From Lachnospiraceae bacterium (GTDB taxonomy: Bacteria; Bacillota; Clostridia; Lachnospirales; Lachnospiraceae): DNA of 64,000 bases. The stretch is taken from the NCBI GenBank assembly GCA_011959285.1, contig BLLW01000009.1, positions 1-64,000 on the forward strand, given 5' to 3'. Made by a program: the position numbers and the translations under genes. The notes beneath the pieces were generated by a model. The model made no database searches. It saw only the letters and a program-made list of their open reading frames with translations, and was not told the origin of the DNA. Positions 33,664 to 43,563 of the stretch are shown one piece after another; positions within the stretch are counted from its first letter, which is position 1; each line of letters opens with the position of its first letter.

Positions 33664-35928
33664 TTAGTATCGATCTATAGGGTCAAAATCAAATTGTATA
33701 TTCTCGTCTTTCAGTTCCATCATTGCGCTCCTGCATTCTATTTTGTCCTTAATTGCCGTCAGCTTTCCATAATCCGGAGATTTACAATAAATTACAAAGC
33801 GATAAATGTCATTAATCTTTCCGATAGAAGCCTTTGCAGGTCCAATCACCGCTGCCTTCTTGTTTCCCTCCCCAAAAGCTTCCGTCCCATCCTCCGCTTC
33901 CGCCCTGGCAATCGCCGCAACCTTCCCGGCAAGCGCTTCGCCCCTTTCTTCATCCGGTGTTGTTATAAGCACGGCAAGCATATGGGCTGCAGGCGGATAC
34001 GCCCCTAATTCCCTATAAAGGACTTCCTCCTCATAAAATGCTTCATAATCCTGCGCCGCCGCCCGGATGATGCTGTAATGCTCCGGTCTGTAAGTCTGTA
34101 TCAAGACTTCTCCCGGTTTAGCGCCTCTTCCGGCTCTTCCCGCCGCCTGGGTGAGAAGCTGGAAAGTCCTCTCCCCAGCCCGGTAGTCGCTGTCATTTAA
34201 AGACAAATCTGCCGCCAGCACACCTACCAGCGTAACATTGGGAAAATCATGACCTTTTACAATCATCTGGGTTCCCACCAGTACATCTGCCTCTCCCTGA
34301 GCAAATGCCGTCAGAATCTTCTCATAGCTGTCCTTGGTACGGGTGGTATCGGCATCCATCCGAAGCACACTTATACCTGGAAAACGTTTTAACAGCTGTT
34401 GTTCAATCTGCTGGGTTCCCGCCTTGAATCCCAGAATATAAGGTGAAGAACAAGAGGGACAGTTTTGGGGCTGGACCGTTTCATAGCCACAGTAGTGGCA
34501 CACCATTTTCCCGCCCATATGCTGAGATAAGGAAACGTCACAATGAGGGCATTTCATCACAAATCCGCAAGAACGACAGGAAACAAACCCTGCATATCCC
34601 CTCCTGTTTAAGAATAGCATGATCTGCTCCTTCTTTTGCCTTCTATCCTCAATCAATTCCTGCAGTTTCCTGCTGAAAATAGAGCGGTTGCCGCTTCTTA
34701 GCTCTTCTCTCAAGTCTATGATCGACACCGGCGCCAATGCGCCTCCTGTGAGCCGTCGGTTTAAGGTAAAAAGTTCATAACCCCCTTCTTTTGCCCTGTG
34801 ATAAGCTTCCAGAGAAGGCGTTGCCGATCCTAAAACCAAACTTGCATGCTTTTGTGCTGCCAGATACTCTGCTGTCTCCCTGGCATGGTAACGGGGCATG
34901 GTCTCACTTTTGTAGCTTGGCTCATGCTCCTCATCTATCACGATCATCCCCAGATTGGGAAAGGGGACGAACAATGCCGACCGGGGACCGATGATCACAT
35001 CGATATCACCCTTTTTTGCCCGCTCGCACTGATCGTATTTTTCTCCTGCCGACAAAGTGGAATTCATCACCGACACTCTGTCTCCAAATCTTTTATAAAA
35101 TCGCAGCAGCGTCTGATAAGTGAGGGCAATCTCCGGAATCAGCATGATACACTGCTTCCCTCTTTGTATCATTCCCTCTATCAGGGATAAATAGACCTCC
35201 GTCTTTCCGCTTCCTGTAATTCCATGAATCAGATAAGTCTTCCGTTCTTTTTGGTCAAAATCCGAAAGAACCCTGCTGCAGATCTCTGCCTGCTCTGCGC
35301 TTAAGGTCTTCCCACTCTCCCGGGCAGTCTCCACTTTCACTGGATTTCTATAATAACTCTCTGTTTCCACGGCAATAACGCCCTTTTCCTGCAGACCTTT
35401 TAATGTGGCTGGGGATACATTTAACTTTCCTGTTACCAGCTCATAGGGAAGCATCCCTTCCCTGCATAACTCTTCAAGCACCCTTGCCTTTGCCGTTTGA
35501 TGTTTCCTGATACACTCTCCCAATAGTGAACGGGTCTCTTCCACCGTAAAACGCCGGACGATGGTCCTTTTCTCCTTATGCTTTATGGTCTGTTTCACAG
35601 GAAGCACCGTCTTAAGCGCCGCAATCATGGTGGAACCATAGGTCTCCTTCATCCACGAGGCAAGCCTGACTAAATCAGCCTCTACCGGCATGCTGTCATT
35701 GACAATGCCAGCAATCAGTTTTTGCTTTTCGTCGGGAAACTGTGCCTGATCCGTAATCGCCACCACATAGCCCCTGCGCAGACGGTTTCCCATTCCAAAG
35801 GGAATCTGGACGCACATTCCTTCCTCCAGCTTTTCCTTAAGCTTTTCGGGAATCTTATATTGAAAAGGTTTATCTACTTTTTCATGGGAAATATCCACAA
35901 TGATATTTGCATATCTGCCTTTGGTCAT
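33664..35928 (-). CDS. priA: Primosomal replication protein N' (PriA helicase)
   Basis: 3'-5' DNA helicase of 754 residues that restarts stalled replication forks. A 3'-BD DNA-binding domain is at the start (FQYKIPEKL, CVQIPFGMGNRLRRGYVV). Walker A is GITGSGKTEVYL near 245, the DEAH-type box DEEHEPSYK near 335. A zinc-binding Cys cluster (CRSCGFVMKCPHC, CHYCGYE, CPSC) lies around 470-510. Helicase motif VI AAGRAGRG follows near 615. Complete. It sits between murE and def; 32 bp separate it from murE. Confidence 0.97.
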   Translation of the reverse strand: MTKGRYANIIVDISHEKVDKPFQYKIPEKLKEKLEEGMCVQIPFGMGNRLRRGYVVAITDQAQFPDEKQKLIAGIVNDSMPVEADLVRLASWMKETYGSTMIAALKTVLPVKQTIKHKEKRTIVRRFTVEETRSLLGECIRKHQTAKARVLEELCREGMLPYELVTGKLNVSPATLKGLQEKGVIAVETESYYRNPVKVETARESGKTLSAEQAEICSRVLSDFDQKERKTYLIHGITGSGKTEVYLSLIEGMIQRGKQCIMLIPEIALTYQTLLRFYKRFGDRVSVMNSTLSAGEKYDQCERAKKGDIDVIIGPRSALFVPFPNLGMIVIDEEHEPSYKSETMPRYHARETAEYLAAQKHASLVLGSATPSLEAYHRAKEGGYELFTLNRRLTGGALAPVSIIDLREELRSGNRSIFSRKLQELIEDRRQKKEQIMLFLNRRGYAGFVSCRSCGFVMKCPHCDVSLSQHMGGKMVCHYCGYETVQPQNCPSCSSPYILGFKAGTQQIEQQLLKRFPGISVLRMDADTTRTKDSYEKILTAFAQGEADVLVGTQMIVKGHDFPNVTLVGVLAADLSLNDSDYRAGERTFQLLTQAAGRAGRGAKPGEVLIQTYRPEHYSIIRAAAQDYEAFYEEEVLYRELGAYPPAAHMLAVLITTPDEERGEALAGKVAAIARAEAEDGTEAFGEGNKKAAVIGPAKASIGKINDIYRFVIYCKSPDYGKLTAIKDKIECRSAMMELKDENIQFDFDPIDRY

Positions 35929-35960
35929 ACGAATCTATTCTTCCTTATTTCAGGCATCTT

Positions 35961-37436
35961 TCATTTCGCCCGTTCCTTAAGTATATCTGCTATCAGAACT
36001 CTTTCATCCATAGGATACTTGACTCCCTCAATCTCCTGATAATCTTCATGTCCCTTGCCTGCCAGAACAATGATATCTCCCGGCTGTCCATGGTCAATGG
36101 CATATGCAATGGCTTCTTTTCTGTCGCAGATTTCAATATAACTGCCGCTGGTCTTTTGTATGCCTGTCTTGATATCCTCGATAATATCCTGGGGTTTTTC
36201 AAATCTGGGATTATCCGAAGTGATAATGGTCAGATCGGCATAATTTCCACTGACTTCTCCCATCTCAAAACGGCGTATTTTAGAACGGTTTCCGCCGCAT
36301 CCAAACAAACATACGAGCCGCTTCGGCTCATACTCTCGAAGCGTTGTCAGAAGGCTCTTTAAACTCATGGCATTGTGGGCATAGTCAATCAGCAGTGTGA
36401 ACCGATCCGATACAGGCACCATCTCTATCCTGCCTTTTACATGAGCGCCCAGAAGCGCTTTCTGTATCTGGGGAACCTTCACCTTAAAATGTCTGCATAC
36501 GGCAATCGCCGTAAGGGCATTATAAACGCTGAACCGCCCCGGTGCAGGCACTTCCACCTCAAAGCTCTCTCCATCCTTTGCTTTTACCTTAAACTCTATC
36601 CCCAGTTCTCCCGGCGTATGAATCAGCTTTAAATCTTCTGCATAAAGATCCGCCCGGGGATCAAAGCCATACGTCTCCACCTGACAGGTATGTCCTTCCA
36701 AGATTGCCTGCATATGCGCATCATCCTGATTTATGATTCCCAGCCTGCACTGCCTGAATAAAAGTCCCTTGCACGCCTGATATTCTTCAAAATCCGCATG
36801 TTCATTGGGACCGATATGATCCGGTTCTAAATTGGTAAAGATACCGGCCTCAAAGGTAAATCCCTGGGTCCTGTGCAGCTTAAGCCCCTGGGAAGCCACT
36901 TCCATGACGACAATCTCACAGCCTGCCTCCTCCATCTCCTTGAAATACTTCTGCAAAAGAAAGGATTCCGGCGTGGTATTGCTTGCCGGGATATGCTTAT
37001 CACCTATGATGGTTTCGATCGTCCCCACCAATCCCACCTTATAGCCTGCCCTCTCCAAAATGGATTTAATCAGATAAGTGGTCGTAGTTTTGCCTTTTGT
37101 CCCCGTGATTCCAATCACCTTAAGACGGTCTGCCGGGTGCCCAAAATAAGCCGCGGCGATGAATGCCATGGCATATCTGGTATCTTCCACCCTGATTACT
37201 GTGATATCGCTCTCTGCCGGCAGCTCCACATCCTTTGAGACCACAAGAACTGCCGCCCCTTTCTGGGCTGCTTCTTTTGCAAAGCTATGTCCGTCCACGT
37301 TATATCCACAGATACAGATAAACAAACAGCCTTCCGATATCTTTCTGGAATCATATACTACTTCCGTAATCTCTCTGTCTTTGCTTCCTCTTACGCATTC
37401 ATAGGGAATCCCTTTTAACAGTTCTTCACATCTCAT
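35961..37436 (-). CDS. murE: UDP-N-acetylmuramyl-tripeptide synthetase (MurE)
   Basis: Mur ligase of 491 residues that adds the third stem-peptide residue. The P-loop GTKGKTTTT is near 115, the N-terminal domain has VVYDSRKISEGCLFICICG, and the C-terminal domain contains SDNPRFEKP. The DNPR motif is the marker for meso-diaminopimelate rather than lysine, so an mDAP-type wall is inferred. The frame opens at 37487 but that is inside the promoter; ATG 37436 (with GGAGG upstream at a rather long distance) is taken. It is the first gene of the priA-def-fmt operon and lies far from the dcw cluster. A paralogue elsewhere cannot be excluded. Confidence 0.93.
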   Translation of the reverse strand: MRCEELLKGIPYECVRGSKDREITEVVYDSRKISEGCLFICICGYNVDGHSFAKEAAQKGAAVLVVSKDVELPAESDITVIRVEDTRYAMAFIAAAYFGHPADRLKVIGITGTKGKTTTTYLIKSILERAGYKVGLVGTIETIIGDKHIPASNTTPESFLLQKYFKEMEEAGCEIVVMEVASQGLKLHRTQGFTFEAGIFTNLEPDHIGPNEHADFEEYQACKGLLFRQCRLGIINQDDAHMQAILEGHTCQVETYGFDPRADLYAEDLKLIHTPGELGIEFKVKAKDGESFEVEVPAPGRFSVYNALTAIAVCRHFKVKVPQIQKALLGAHVKGRIEMVPVSDRFTLLIDYAHNAMSLKSLLTTLREYEPKRLVCLFGCGGNRSKIRRFEMGEVSGNYADLTIITSDNPRFEKPQDIIEDIKTGIQKTSGSYIEICDRKEAIAYAIDHGQPGDIIVLAGKGHEDYQEIEGVKYPMDERVLIADILKERAK

Positions 37437-37477
37437 GAGCCGTACTTTTCCTCCGAACAATCTATTTTCCTTATAAT

Positions 37478-37506
37478 AAGATAGCACGATTATGCGCTTT
37501 TTTCAA
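37478..37506 (-). promoter_or_regulatory. Predicted promoter of the murE-priA operon
   Basis: Minus-strand TTGAAA (37501-37506) and TATCTT (37478-37483) with a 17-bp spacer, about 40 bp before the murE ATG. Confidence 0.55.
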
Positions 37507-37687
37507 TCTAGTAAAGGTCCCCTTCACTTAAGTTAGTATATGTTTCTAATTTTTTTTGATGTACTTAATTTTTTGTTTAGAGGATTTTAGATTTTTATCA
37601 TAATTCGGACACAGTTTATACACATTTACCCTTTATGATAATAATCAAGATAGTTGAACAACTCACTATCTCCCCCCTCATAAGAAT

Positions 37688-37747
37688 GCAAAGCCTCCGG
37701 CATCCCCCGGAGGCTTTTGCGTTGCTTAAACAAACCGGTTCGCCGGT
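37688..37747 (-). terminator. Tandem hairpins downstream of recJ
   Basis: ACCGG (37734-37738) and CCGGT (37743-37747) form a small stem with a TTTG-rich downstream side on the minus strand. Next, GCCTCCGG (37693-37700) and CCGGAGGC (37707-37714), extended by A/T pairs, form a stronger stem. In the plus direction the second stem is followed by TTTTGC, so it may work both ways. The rest of 37507-37687 is A/T-rich with no gene that I can see. Confidence 0.65.
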
Positions 37748-37753
37748 CTTTAA

Positions 37754-39544
37754 TCAGCAGTAATGCTGCATCACGATCTGCACCGTCTCTCTCCCTGCAA
37801 AGTAATTAAGGTCAGGATAATACGCCATGCCGATTACCACCTCTCCTGACGGAACACCGCTTTCATACAGTTTTTTCACCGCCTGAGCGCCCCATCGCTC
37901 CTGCAGAAAGTTATCAAAATCTTCCAAATCACCAAAGTATATCATCTCATAGCATATACCATTTTCATCGGCAATCTTATATTTTCCCACATTTCTATTT
38001 TTTCCCATTTTCCTTCCGGAAAGAAGGCTGATATCCTTCCTTGCAAAAAGAGGTTTCGGATTTCCCACTCCAAAAGGCTCTAACAACGACAATTCCTTGA
38101 TAAAATTCCGATCCGCATAGGCAAGAGGCATGGGCACATCAATATGTACAATCTCTTCAAAATCTTCCTCCGTAAGGCGGCAGTTTTCATTCAGCGCTTT
38201 CCGGAATGCTTCCACATCTTCCTCTCCCCGCAAAGACAGCCCTGCCGCCATCTTATGTCCCCCATAACGGGTGAAGAGTTCCTTGCATGCCGTCATCTCC
38301 TCATACATATTATAGGCTTCGATGGAACGCCCGCTTCCCTTTACGCCTTCCTCGCCTTTCGTCAGCACAAAAGCCGGTTTCCCGTACTTTTCCCTGACCT
38401 TTCCTGCAATTATGCCTGCAAGACTCTCATGACAGTCCGGAAGATAGACCACCAGCACTCGGTCCTCACTTTCTTTGGTTTCTTCTACCCATGCGATGGC
38501 TTCCTTCACCCCCGCCTCCGTCATCTGCTTGCGGCTGTCATTCAGGCTCTTTAAATCGCCTGCAATGGTGACTGCATTTTTCCAGTCCTTTTCCTCAAAA
38601 AGAGCAAGTGCACGCTTCGCCGTGTCCAGCCTTCCTGTGGCATTCATACAGGGTCCTATGATAAATCCCGCATGGTAAGGCGACAGCTCCTTATCCTCTA
38701 TCCCATTGACCATAAGGAGCGCCTTAAGTCCTAAATTCTTTGTTTTTGCCATAAGGGAGAGTCCTGTTTTTACAATAATCCTGTTTTCATCCCTAAGCTC
38801 CATCACATCGCAGACGGTGGCAAGGGCGCCAAAGGTCAGCAGTTCATCCATAAGTTCTCTATATGCCGCAGCATATTTTTCTTGAAATCCATCCATCAAA
38901 AGCATAGACTGCACCAGCTTCGCTGCAACCACTGCACCGCAAATCTGTTTGAAAGGATACGCGCATGCCTGCTGTTTGGGATCTACCACTGCATCTGCCT
39001 CTGGGAGCAGATACTTCCTGCCCTCCTGGGTTTCTTCAAAGGGCACCTCATGATGGTCTGTCACCACCACCGTCATCCCCATCTGTTTTGCCTTCTGAAT
39101 GGGCACCGCCGCCGCAATGCCGTTGTCACAGGTGATGATAGTGTCGATTCCATCCTTTCCTGCATCCTCTATCAGACTTTCATTCAGCCCGTAACCGTCC
39201 TTGATCCTGTGTGGAATGACGGTATCCACTCTCCCGGAAAGGGCACGGATTCCAGTAAGAAAAATGTAAGTGGCACAAATACCGTCCACATCATAATCCC
39301 CTATAATGCGAATAGGCTTTTCCTCCCGGATTTTTCCAAGAATCAACTCTGCCGCCCGTTCCATATCTTTCATCAAAAACGGAGAATGAAGATCCTCTAA
39401 CCCCCCATGCAGAAACCTTTCAATTTCTTCATCACCTACGATATCTCTGTTTCTCATGATTCTCGCCAATACCGGCGTAATGTGATATTTGTTTGCTATT
39501 GCATCAAAATCTGCCTTTTTGGCAGCCACCATCCACTTTGCCAT
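37754..39544 (-). CDS. recJ: Single-stranded-DNA-specific exonuclease RecJ
   Basis: 5'-3' exonuclease of about 596 residues used in recombination and repair. The DHH phosphoesterase core shows RIIGDYDVDGICATYI near 82, ITCDNGIAA near 140 and VVVTDHHEVP near 160. The DHHA1 domain has KGSGRSIEAYNMYEEM and GGHKMAAGLSL near 400-440, followed by the RecJ OB domain. TTG 39607 opens the frame, but AGGAG five bases before ATG 39544 decides the start. Stand-alone, between secDF and the murE operon. Confidence 0.95.
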   Translation of the reverse strand: MAKWMVAAKKADFDAIANKYHITPVLARIMRNRDIVGDEEIERFLHGGLEDLHSPFLMKDMERAAELILGKIREEKPIRIIGDYDVDGICATYIFLTGIRALSGRVDTVIPHRIKDGYGLNESLIEDAGKDGIDTIITCDNGIAAAVPIQKAKQMGMTVVVTDHHEVPFEETQEGRKYLLPEADAVVDPKQQACAYPFKQICGAVVAAKLVQSMLLMDGFQEKYAAAYRELMDELLTFGALATVCDVMELRDENRIIVKTGLSLMAKTKNLGLKALLMVNGIEDKELSPYHAGFIIGPCMNATGRLDTAKRALALFEEKDWKNAVTIAGDLKSLNDSRKQMTEAGVKEAIAWVEETKESEDRVLVVYLPDCHESLAGIIAGKVREKYGKPAFVLTKGEEGVKGSGRSIEAYNMYEEMTACKELFTRYGGHKMAAGLSLRGEEDVEAFRKALNENCRLTEEDFEEIVHIDVPMPLAYADRNFIKELSLLEPFGVGNPKPLFARKDISLLSGRKMGKNRNVGKYKIADENGICYEMIYFGDLEDFDNFLQERWGAQAVKKLYESGVPSGEVVIGMAYYPDLNYFAGRETVQIVMQHYC

Positions 39545-39615
39545 GTCTTCTCCTATAGACCGCGTGATGCGTGTCTTTTTTACCCGTTTTTTTACAATTT
39601 TTCCCAAAGATAGAA

Positions 39616-39647
39616 ATAAGCGCTCCGACTCCTGCCGGAACGCTTAT
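39616..39647 (-). terminator. Hairpin between secDF and recJ
   Basis: ATAAGCGCTCCG (39616-39627) pairs with CGGAACGCTTAT (39636-39647) with one mismatch. On the minus strand it is followed by TTTCTATCTTT. Likely ends the scfA-scfB-secDF transcript. Confidence 0.65.
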
Positions 39648-39659
39648 CTTTCATCCTAT

Positions 39660-41915
39660 TTAAGCCGCCGACTTCTGGGGAAATACCTTGCGAAGCACCA
39701 GCCACAAAGCGCCTGTGATACATATGGATGAGTAAGTACCGCAAAGAATACCCGCCATTAAAGGCAGCGCAAATTCCTTTACGGAAGATACCCCGAACGC
39801 ATACAGCGCCGCAACCATAATGAAGGTGGTAAAGGAAGTAAAAATACTTCTGGACAGGGTCTGGGTGATACTTACATTTACCATTCCTTCCAGTGATTCC
39901 TTTTTGCCCATGTTGCTCATATTCTCACGAATACGGTCAAAAATAACAATAGTGGCATTAATCGAATAACCTACAATGGTCAGCATACATGCAATAAAGG
40001 TAGTTCCCACAGACACTCTCACAATGGCATAGAACGCCAGCACCACCAGCACATCGTGAATCAATGCAATGACAGAGCTTGCACCAAAGCGGATATCTTT
40101 AAATCTAAACCAGATGTACAAAAGCATACAAACCGCCGCCACAATGACCGCTAAAATGGCATCAGTTTTCATCTCGTTGCTGACGGTAGAACTGATCGTC
40201 TCCGTAGTAATCTTGTCCGCATCCGCTGCAAACTGTTCCACCATCACATTCTTAAAAGTCTCCCTCTCCTGTGTAGTCAATGTACGGGTCTTGAAAATAA
40301 CCTCACTGGTTCCCTCAATCTTCTGGGTCTGCACATTTCCATCGCCTGTAATCTCTTCAATCAGAGGAACCACCTGTGCATCAATATCCGCAAGCGCCAT
40401 ATCTTCATTAAAGGTCACATTAGTGGATGTTCCTCCCACAAACTCAAGACTGTAATTGAGCACGCCGCTTCCATTTGCACCGTTGATACCCATAAATACA
40501 AAGCCTGCCACAATCGCTGCAATGGAGATTCCAAAGAAAATCGCCTTTTTGGAGGTAAAGTTGACCGGCTTTTTTTCTTTTGCAACGCCATACAACTTTA
40601 CGTTCTGCAGCCCGATTGCATAAAATGCCTTCATCAACAGTCTTGTCACCACCATGGCAGTGAACATAGAAAGGATGATGCCAAGTGCAAGCGTTGCGGC
40701 AAATCCCTTGATGGCGCCGGAGCCTAAAACACCTAACACTCCTGCCGCAATCAAGGTCGTGATATTTCCATCCAAAATCGCGGAAGTAGCCTTTTTATAG
40801 CCTGTGTTGATGGCTTCTTTCACGGATTTACCTTTGCCAAGTTCTTCTCTGATACGGGCAAAGATAATCACGTTTGCATCCACCGCCATACCGATAGAAA
40901 GAATAATACCCGCAATACCTGGCAGAGTCAATGTAATCTCAAACGCATCAAGCAGGATAATGATCAGTTCTACATAGAGTGCCAATGCAAAGCTTGCCGC
41001 CACACCGGATAAATAATAAACAGCGATCATAAACACCACAATAACCGCAAATCCCACTGCTGCCGCCTTGATACTGGTGGAAATCGCCTCCTCGCCCAGC
41101 TGGGCGCCTACTATCTTGGAGTGAAGTTCTTCCAGCTCCAGCTTAAGACCGCCGATACGAATGGTGGATGCAAGCTGCTGTGCTTCCTCATAGGTAAAAC
41201 TTCCAGAAATCTGTGCCTGTCCATCATTGATAGATGCATTGACGTTAGGCGCGCTTATGATTTCTCCATCATAGTAAATTGCAATGGATTCACCGTTCTG
41301 ATACGCCTTGGCTGTTGCCTCGGCAAATTTCGTTGTGCCCTCATCTGTCATGCTTAAATCTACTACAAACTGGCTGTTCTGCATATTGTCTGTAACAGAA
41401 CGCGCCTGTGCATTCTTTACATCCGTTCCGACCAGCACGATAGAACCATCCGCCTGCAGCTCCTCGATGGTCTTATTCATGGAATAAATCATTTTGCCAG
41501 CTTCATCCATACCGAGCGCCTGATAGTTCAAACTTCCTTCTGTATCATACTCTGCAATAAAGTACAGGGAACCGGGCTTTCCGAGATCCTCCAGGATGAC
41601 ATTGGCATCTGAAACACCGGGAATCTCAATATTGATCCGGTCTGTGCCTTCCTGATATACCACAGCTTCTGTGCTGTAGCCTTCCACACGCTTCTGCAGC
41701 TTGTAGATGGTATCCGCCATATCTTCCGCACTGGGATCTTCCTCCCCCACTGCCTGATAGGTAATGCTGACGCCGCCCTCTAAATCAAGCCCCAGATTGA
41801 TGCTGGCTGCCGAACCGGACGCATCCGCTCCAAGCCCTACTACTGCGGTATAGCCAAATCCGCCAAGAAGCAGTACAAATACCAGCAAGATAATAATTGC
41901 TTTACTCTTCTTCAT
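39660..41915 (-). CDS. secDF: Fused protein translocase subunit SecDF
   Basis: Membrane protein of about 751 residues that uses the proton motive force to complete Sec-dependent export. SecD is the first half: one N-terminal helix, a large external domain (GLDLEGGVSITYQ near 42), and five helices with GMAVDANVIIFARIREE near 345. SecF begins near residue 450 (VNFTSKKAIFFGISI), with GYSINATIVIFDRIREN near 660. Both halves have the conserved Asp/Arg pattern. The start ATG 41915 lies inside the end of scfB (14-bp overlap), so translation is coupled to the SCIFF maturase. Domain order and length are normal for fused forms. Confidence 0.96.
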   Translation of the reverse strand: MKKSKAIIILLVFVLLLGGFGYTAVVGLGADASGSAASINLGLDLEGGVSITYQAVGEEDPSAEDMADTIYKLQKRVEGYSTEAVVYQEGTDRINIEIPGVSDANVILEDLGKPGSLYFIAEYDTEGSLNYQALGMDEAGKMIYSMNKTIEELQADGSIVLVGTDVKNAQARSVTDNMQNSQFVVDLSMTDEGTTKFAEATAKAYQNGESIAIYYDGEIISAPNVNASINDGQAQISGSFTYEEAQQLASTIRIGGLKLELEELHSKIVGAQLGEEAISTSIKAAAVGFAVIVVFMIAVYYLSGVAASFALALYVELIIILLDAFEITLTLPGIAGIILSIGMAVDANVIIFARIREELGKGKSVKEAINTGYKKATSAILDGNITTLIAAGVLGVLGSGAIKGFAATLALGIILSMFTAMVVTRLLMKAFYAIGLQNVKLYGVAKEKKPVNFTSKKAIFFGISIAAIVAGFVFMGINGANGSGVLNYSLEFVGGTSTNVTFNEDMALADIDAQVVPLIEEITGDGNVQTQKIEGTSEVIFKTRTLTTQERETFKNVMVEQFAADADKITTETISSTVSNEMKTDAILAVIVAAVCMLLYIWFRFKDIRFGASSVIALIHDVLVVLAFYAIVRVSVGTTFIACMLTIVGYSINATIVIFDRIRENMSNMGKKESLEGMVNVSITQTLSRSIFTSFTTFIMVAALYAFGVSSVKEFALPLMAGILCGTYSSICITGALWLVLRKVFPQKSAA

Positions 41916-43320
41916 CACTTTCTTCTCCTTCTAAATCGGCAAGCGCCGCTTTTATCATAATCGCACATTCAATGCGCTTTCTTTGCAATTCACATCCCAG
42001 ATCGTAAGCATCATTGATATGTCCGTGGAAGTTATAAGAGTTTGCCGCACATCCGCCGCTGCAGTAAAACTTGGCAAAACAGTTCCTGCACTTTTCCTTC
42101 GCATAGACATTGCAGGTCTTAAACTCATCCCTTATATCCGTCCTTGTAATGCCCTCATCCACATTTCCCATCAGAAATTCTTCTTTGCCCACAAACTGGT
42201 GGCAGGGATATAAATCCCCCCATGGGGTGACTGCCAGATACTCTGTCCCTGATCCACAGCCCGAAAGCCGCTTGGCTACACAAGGTCCACCCTCCAAGTC
42301 TATCATAAAATGAAAGAAATTAACACTTTTTCCTTCTTTTCTTCTCTTTAAAAGCGTTGCGGCAAGCCTGTCATACTCCGAAAGCAATACCGGAAGATCT
42401 TCCTCCCTGAGGGCATAATCATCCGTCGGCTCCGCTACCACTGGCTCCACCGAAATCTGCTGAAAGCCAAGATCCGCCAGATGGACCACATCCTCTGCAA
42501 AATCCAGATTGTTTCTGGTAAAAGTTCCTCTCACATAATAATTCATCTGCCCCCTGCTCTCTGCCACCTTCTGGAACTTAGGTACGATGGTGTCATAGCT
42601 TCCCTGACCGCCTCTATGGGGACGCATCAAGTCATTGATTTCCTTTCTTCCATCAATGCTCAAAACGATGTTGGACATCTCTTTATTGGCAAATTCCATA
42701 ATCTCATCATTTAAAAGAATACCATTTGTGGTAAGCGTGAACCGGAATTTCTTGTGATAAGGTTCCTCTAAGCTTCTGCCATAAGCCACCAGGTCCTTCA
42801 CCACCTGCCAGTTCATCAGCGGTTCTCCGCCAAAGAAGTCCACTTCAAGGTTGACACGACTGCCTGAATTTTTAACCAGAAAGTCCAGTGCCTTCTTCCC
42901 AACCTCAAAGCTCATGAGCGCCCTTCTGCCATGGTATTCCCCTTCTTCTGCAAAACAATACCTGCAAGCCAGATTACAGTCATGGGCAATATGCAGACAC
43001 AGTGCCTTGACCACCGTCTCTCTCTTCTTAAAATCTATAATATAATTTTCATAAATATCTGGCGCAAACAACATTCCCGCCTCTTTCAGTTCCAAAACTT
43101 GGGAAAACGCATCCTCCACGTCGCCGGATACATATTGATTTTTAAGTTCCTCCAGACAGACATTCTGTACTTCCTCATTGCTCCTTCCTTCTTTAAATGC
43201 CTTCTCTGCAAGGGGGATTATATCATATACCACATCGTCCACCACGTGCACAGATCCGCTGTTTACATCAAGAACAATGTTATAACCGTTATTTTTATAT
43301 TGATGTACCACTTCTTTCAT
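41902..43320 (-). CDS. scfB: SCIFF peptide maturase (radical SAM/SPASM)
   Basis: Radical SAM enzyme of about 472 residues that installs thioether crosslinks in the SCIFF ranthipeptide. A RiPP-recognition-like N-terminal domain (1-90; YNIVLDVNSGSVHVVDDVVYD) precedes the CxxxCxxC motif CNLACRYC near 112-119. The SPASM region has conserved Cys in CGSGTEYL, CHQF and CRNCFAKFYCSGGC near 355-425. The usual acidic C-terminus is present. The frame opens at 43377; ATG 43320 has a GGGAAGG site. Precursor gene scfA is 74 bp upstream with a hairpin in between; secDF overlaps its end. This trio is a known conserved neighbourhood in Clostridia. Confidence 0.95.
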   Translation of the reverse strand: MKEVVHQYKNNGYNIVLDVNSGSVHVVDDVVYDIIPLAEKAFKEGRSNEEVQNVCLEELKNQYVSGDVEDAFSQVLELKEAGMLFAPDIYENYIIDFKKRETVVKALCLHIAHDCNLACRYCFAEEGEYHGRRALMSFEVGKKALDFLVKNSGSRVNLEVDFFGGEPLMNWQVVKDLVAYGRSLEEPYHKKFRFTLTTNGILLNDEIMEFANKEMSNIVLSIDGRKEINDLMRPHRGGQGSYDTIVPKFQKVAESRGQMNYYVRGTFTRNNLDFAEDVVHLADLGFQQISVEPVVAEPTDDYALREEDLPVLLSEYDRLAATLLKRRKEGKSVNFFHFMIDLEGGPCVAKRLSGCGSGTEYLAVTPWGDLYPCHQFVGKEEFLMGNVDEGITRTDIRDEFKTCNVYAKEKCRNCFAKFYCSGGCAANSYNFHGHINDAYDLGCELQRKRIECAIMIKAALADLEGEESDEEE

Positions 43321-43344
43321 CCTTCCCTTTTGCGCAACACACAA

Positions 43345-43370
43345 TAAGCAGCGACGCCTGCCGCTGCTTA
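43345..43370 (-). terminator. Hairpin between scfA and scfB
   Basis: TAAGCAGCG (43345-43353) and CGCTGCTTA (43362-43370) form a perfect 9-bp stem with an 8-base loop. It lies between precursor and maturase genes and has no strong U-tract, so it probably allows partial read-through and keeps precursor RNA in excess. Confidence 0.6.
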
Positions 43371-43394
43371 CATTCACTATCCTATTTTGGGCGC

Positions 43395-43538
43395 TTATTT
43401 CACCTTTTCGCAGCTCTGATTTCCTACTGTACAGGAAGTCTTACAAGCTGACTGGCAGGAAGTCTGGCACTCTCCACAGCCGCCCTTCTTCATAGATTCC
43501 TTTAAGTCTCTTGTTGCCAATGTTTTAATACGCTTCAT
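43395..43538 (-). CDS. scfA: SCIFF ranthipeptide precursor (six cysteines in forty-five residues)
   Basis: A 47-residue peptide beginning MKRIKTLATRDLKESMKKG and ending in a core with six Cys in the pattern C-x2-C-x3-C-x3-C-x3-C-x6-C. This is the SCIFF family, a near-universal clostridial RiPP precursor whose Cys residues are linked to downstream side chains by the adjacent radical SAM maturase. The frame runs 15 codons further upstream, but AGGAG eight bases before ATG 43538 sets the start. Function in the cell is not established; near-universal presence suggests a housekeeping or signalling role. Confidence 0.95.
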   Translation of the reverse strand: MKRIKTLATRDLKESMKKGGCGECQTSCQSACKTSCTVGNQSCEKVK

Positions 43539-43563
43539 AATCATTTCTCCTTTTGCTGAACCT

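Noticed and set aside
37614-37630. TTATACACA, one base from a DnaA box, in the murE-recJ gap
   Set aside because: A single imperfect copy in A/T-rich DNA with no cluster and no replication genes nearby.
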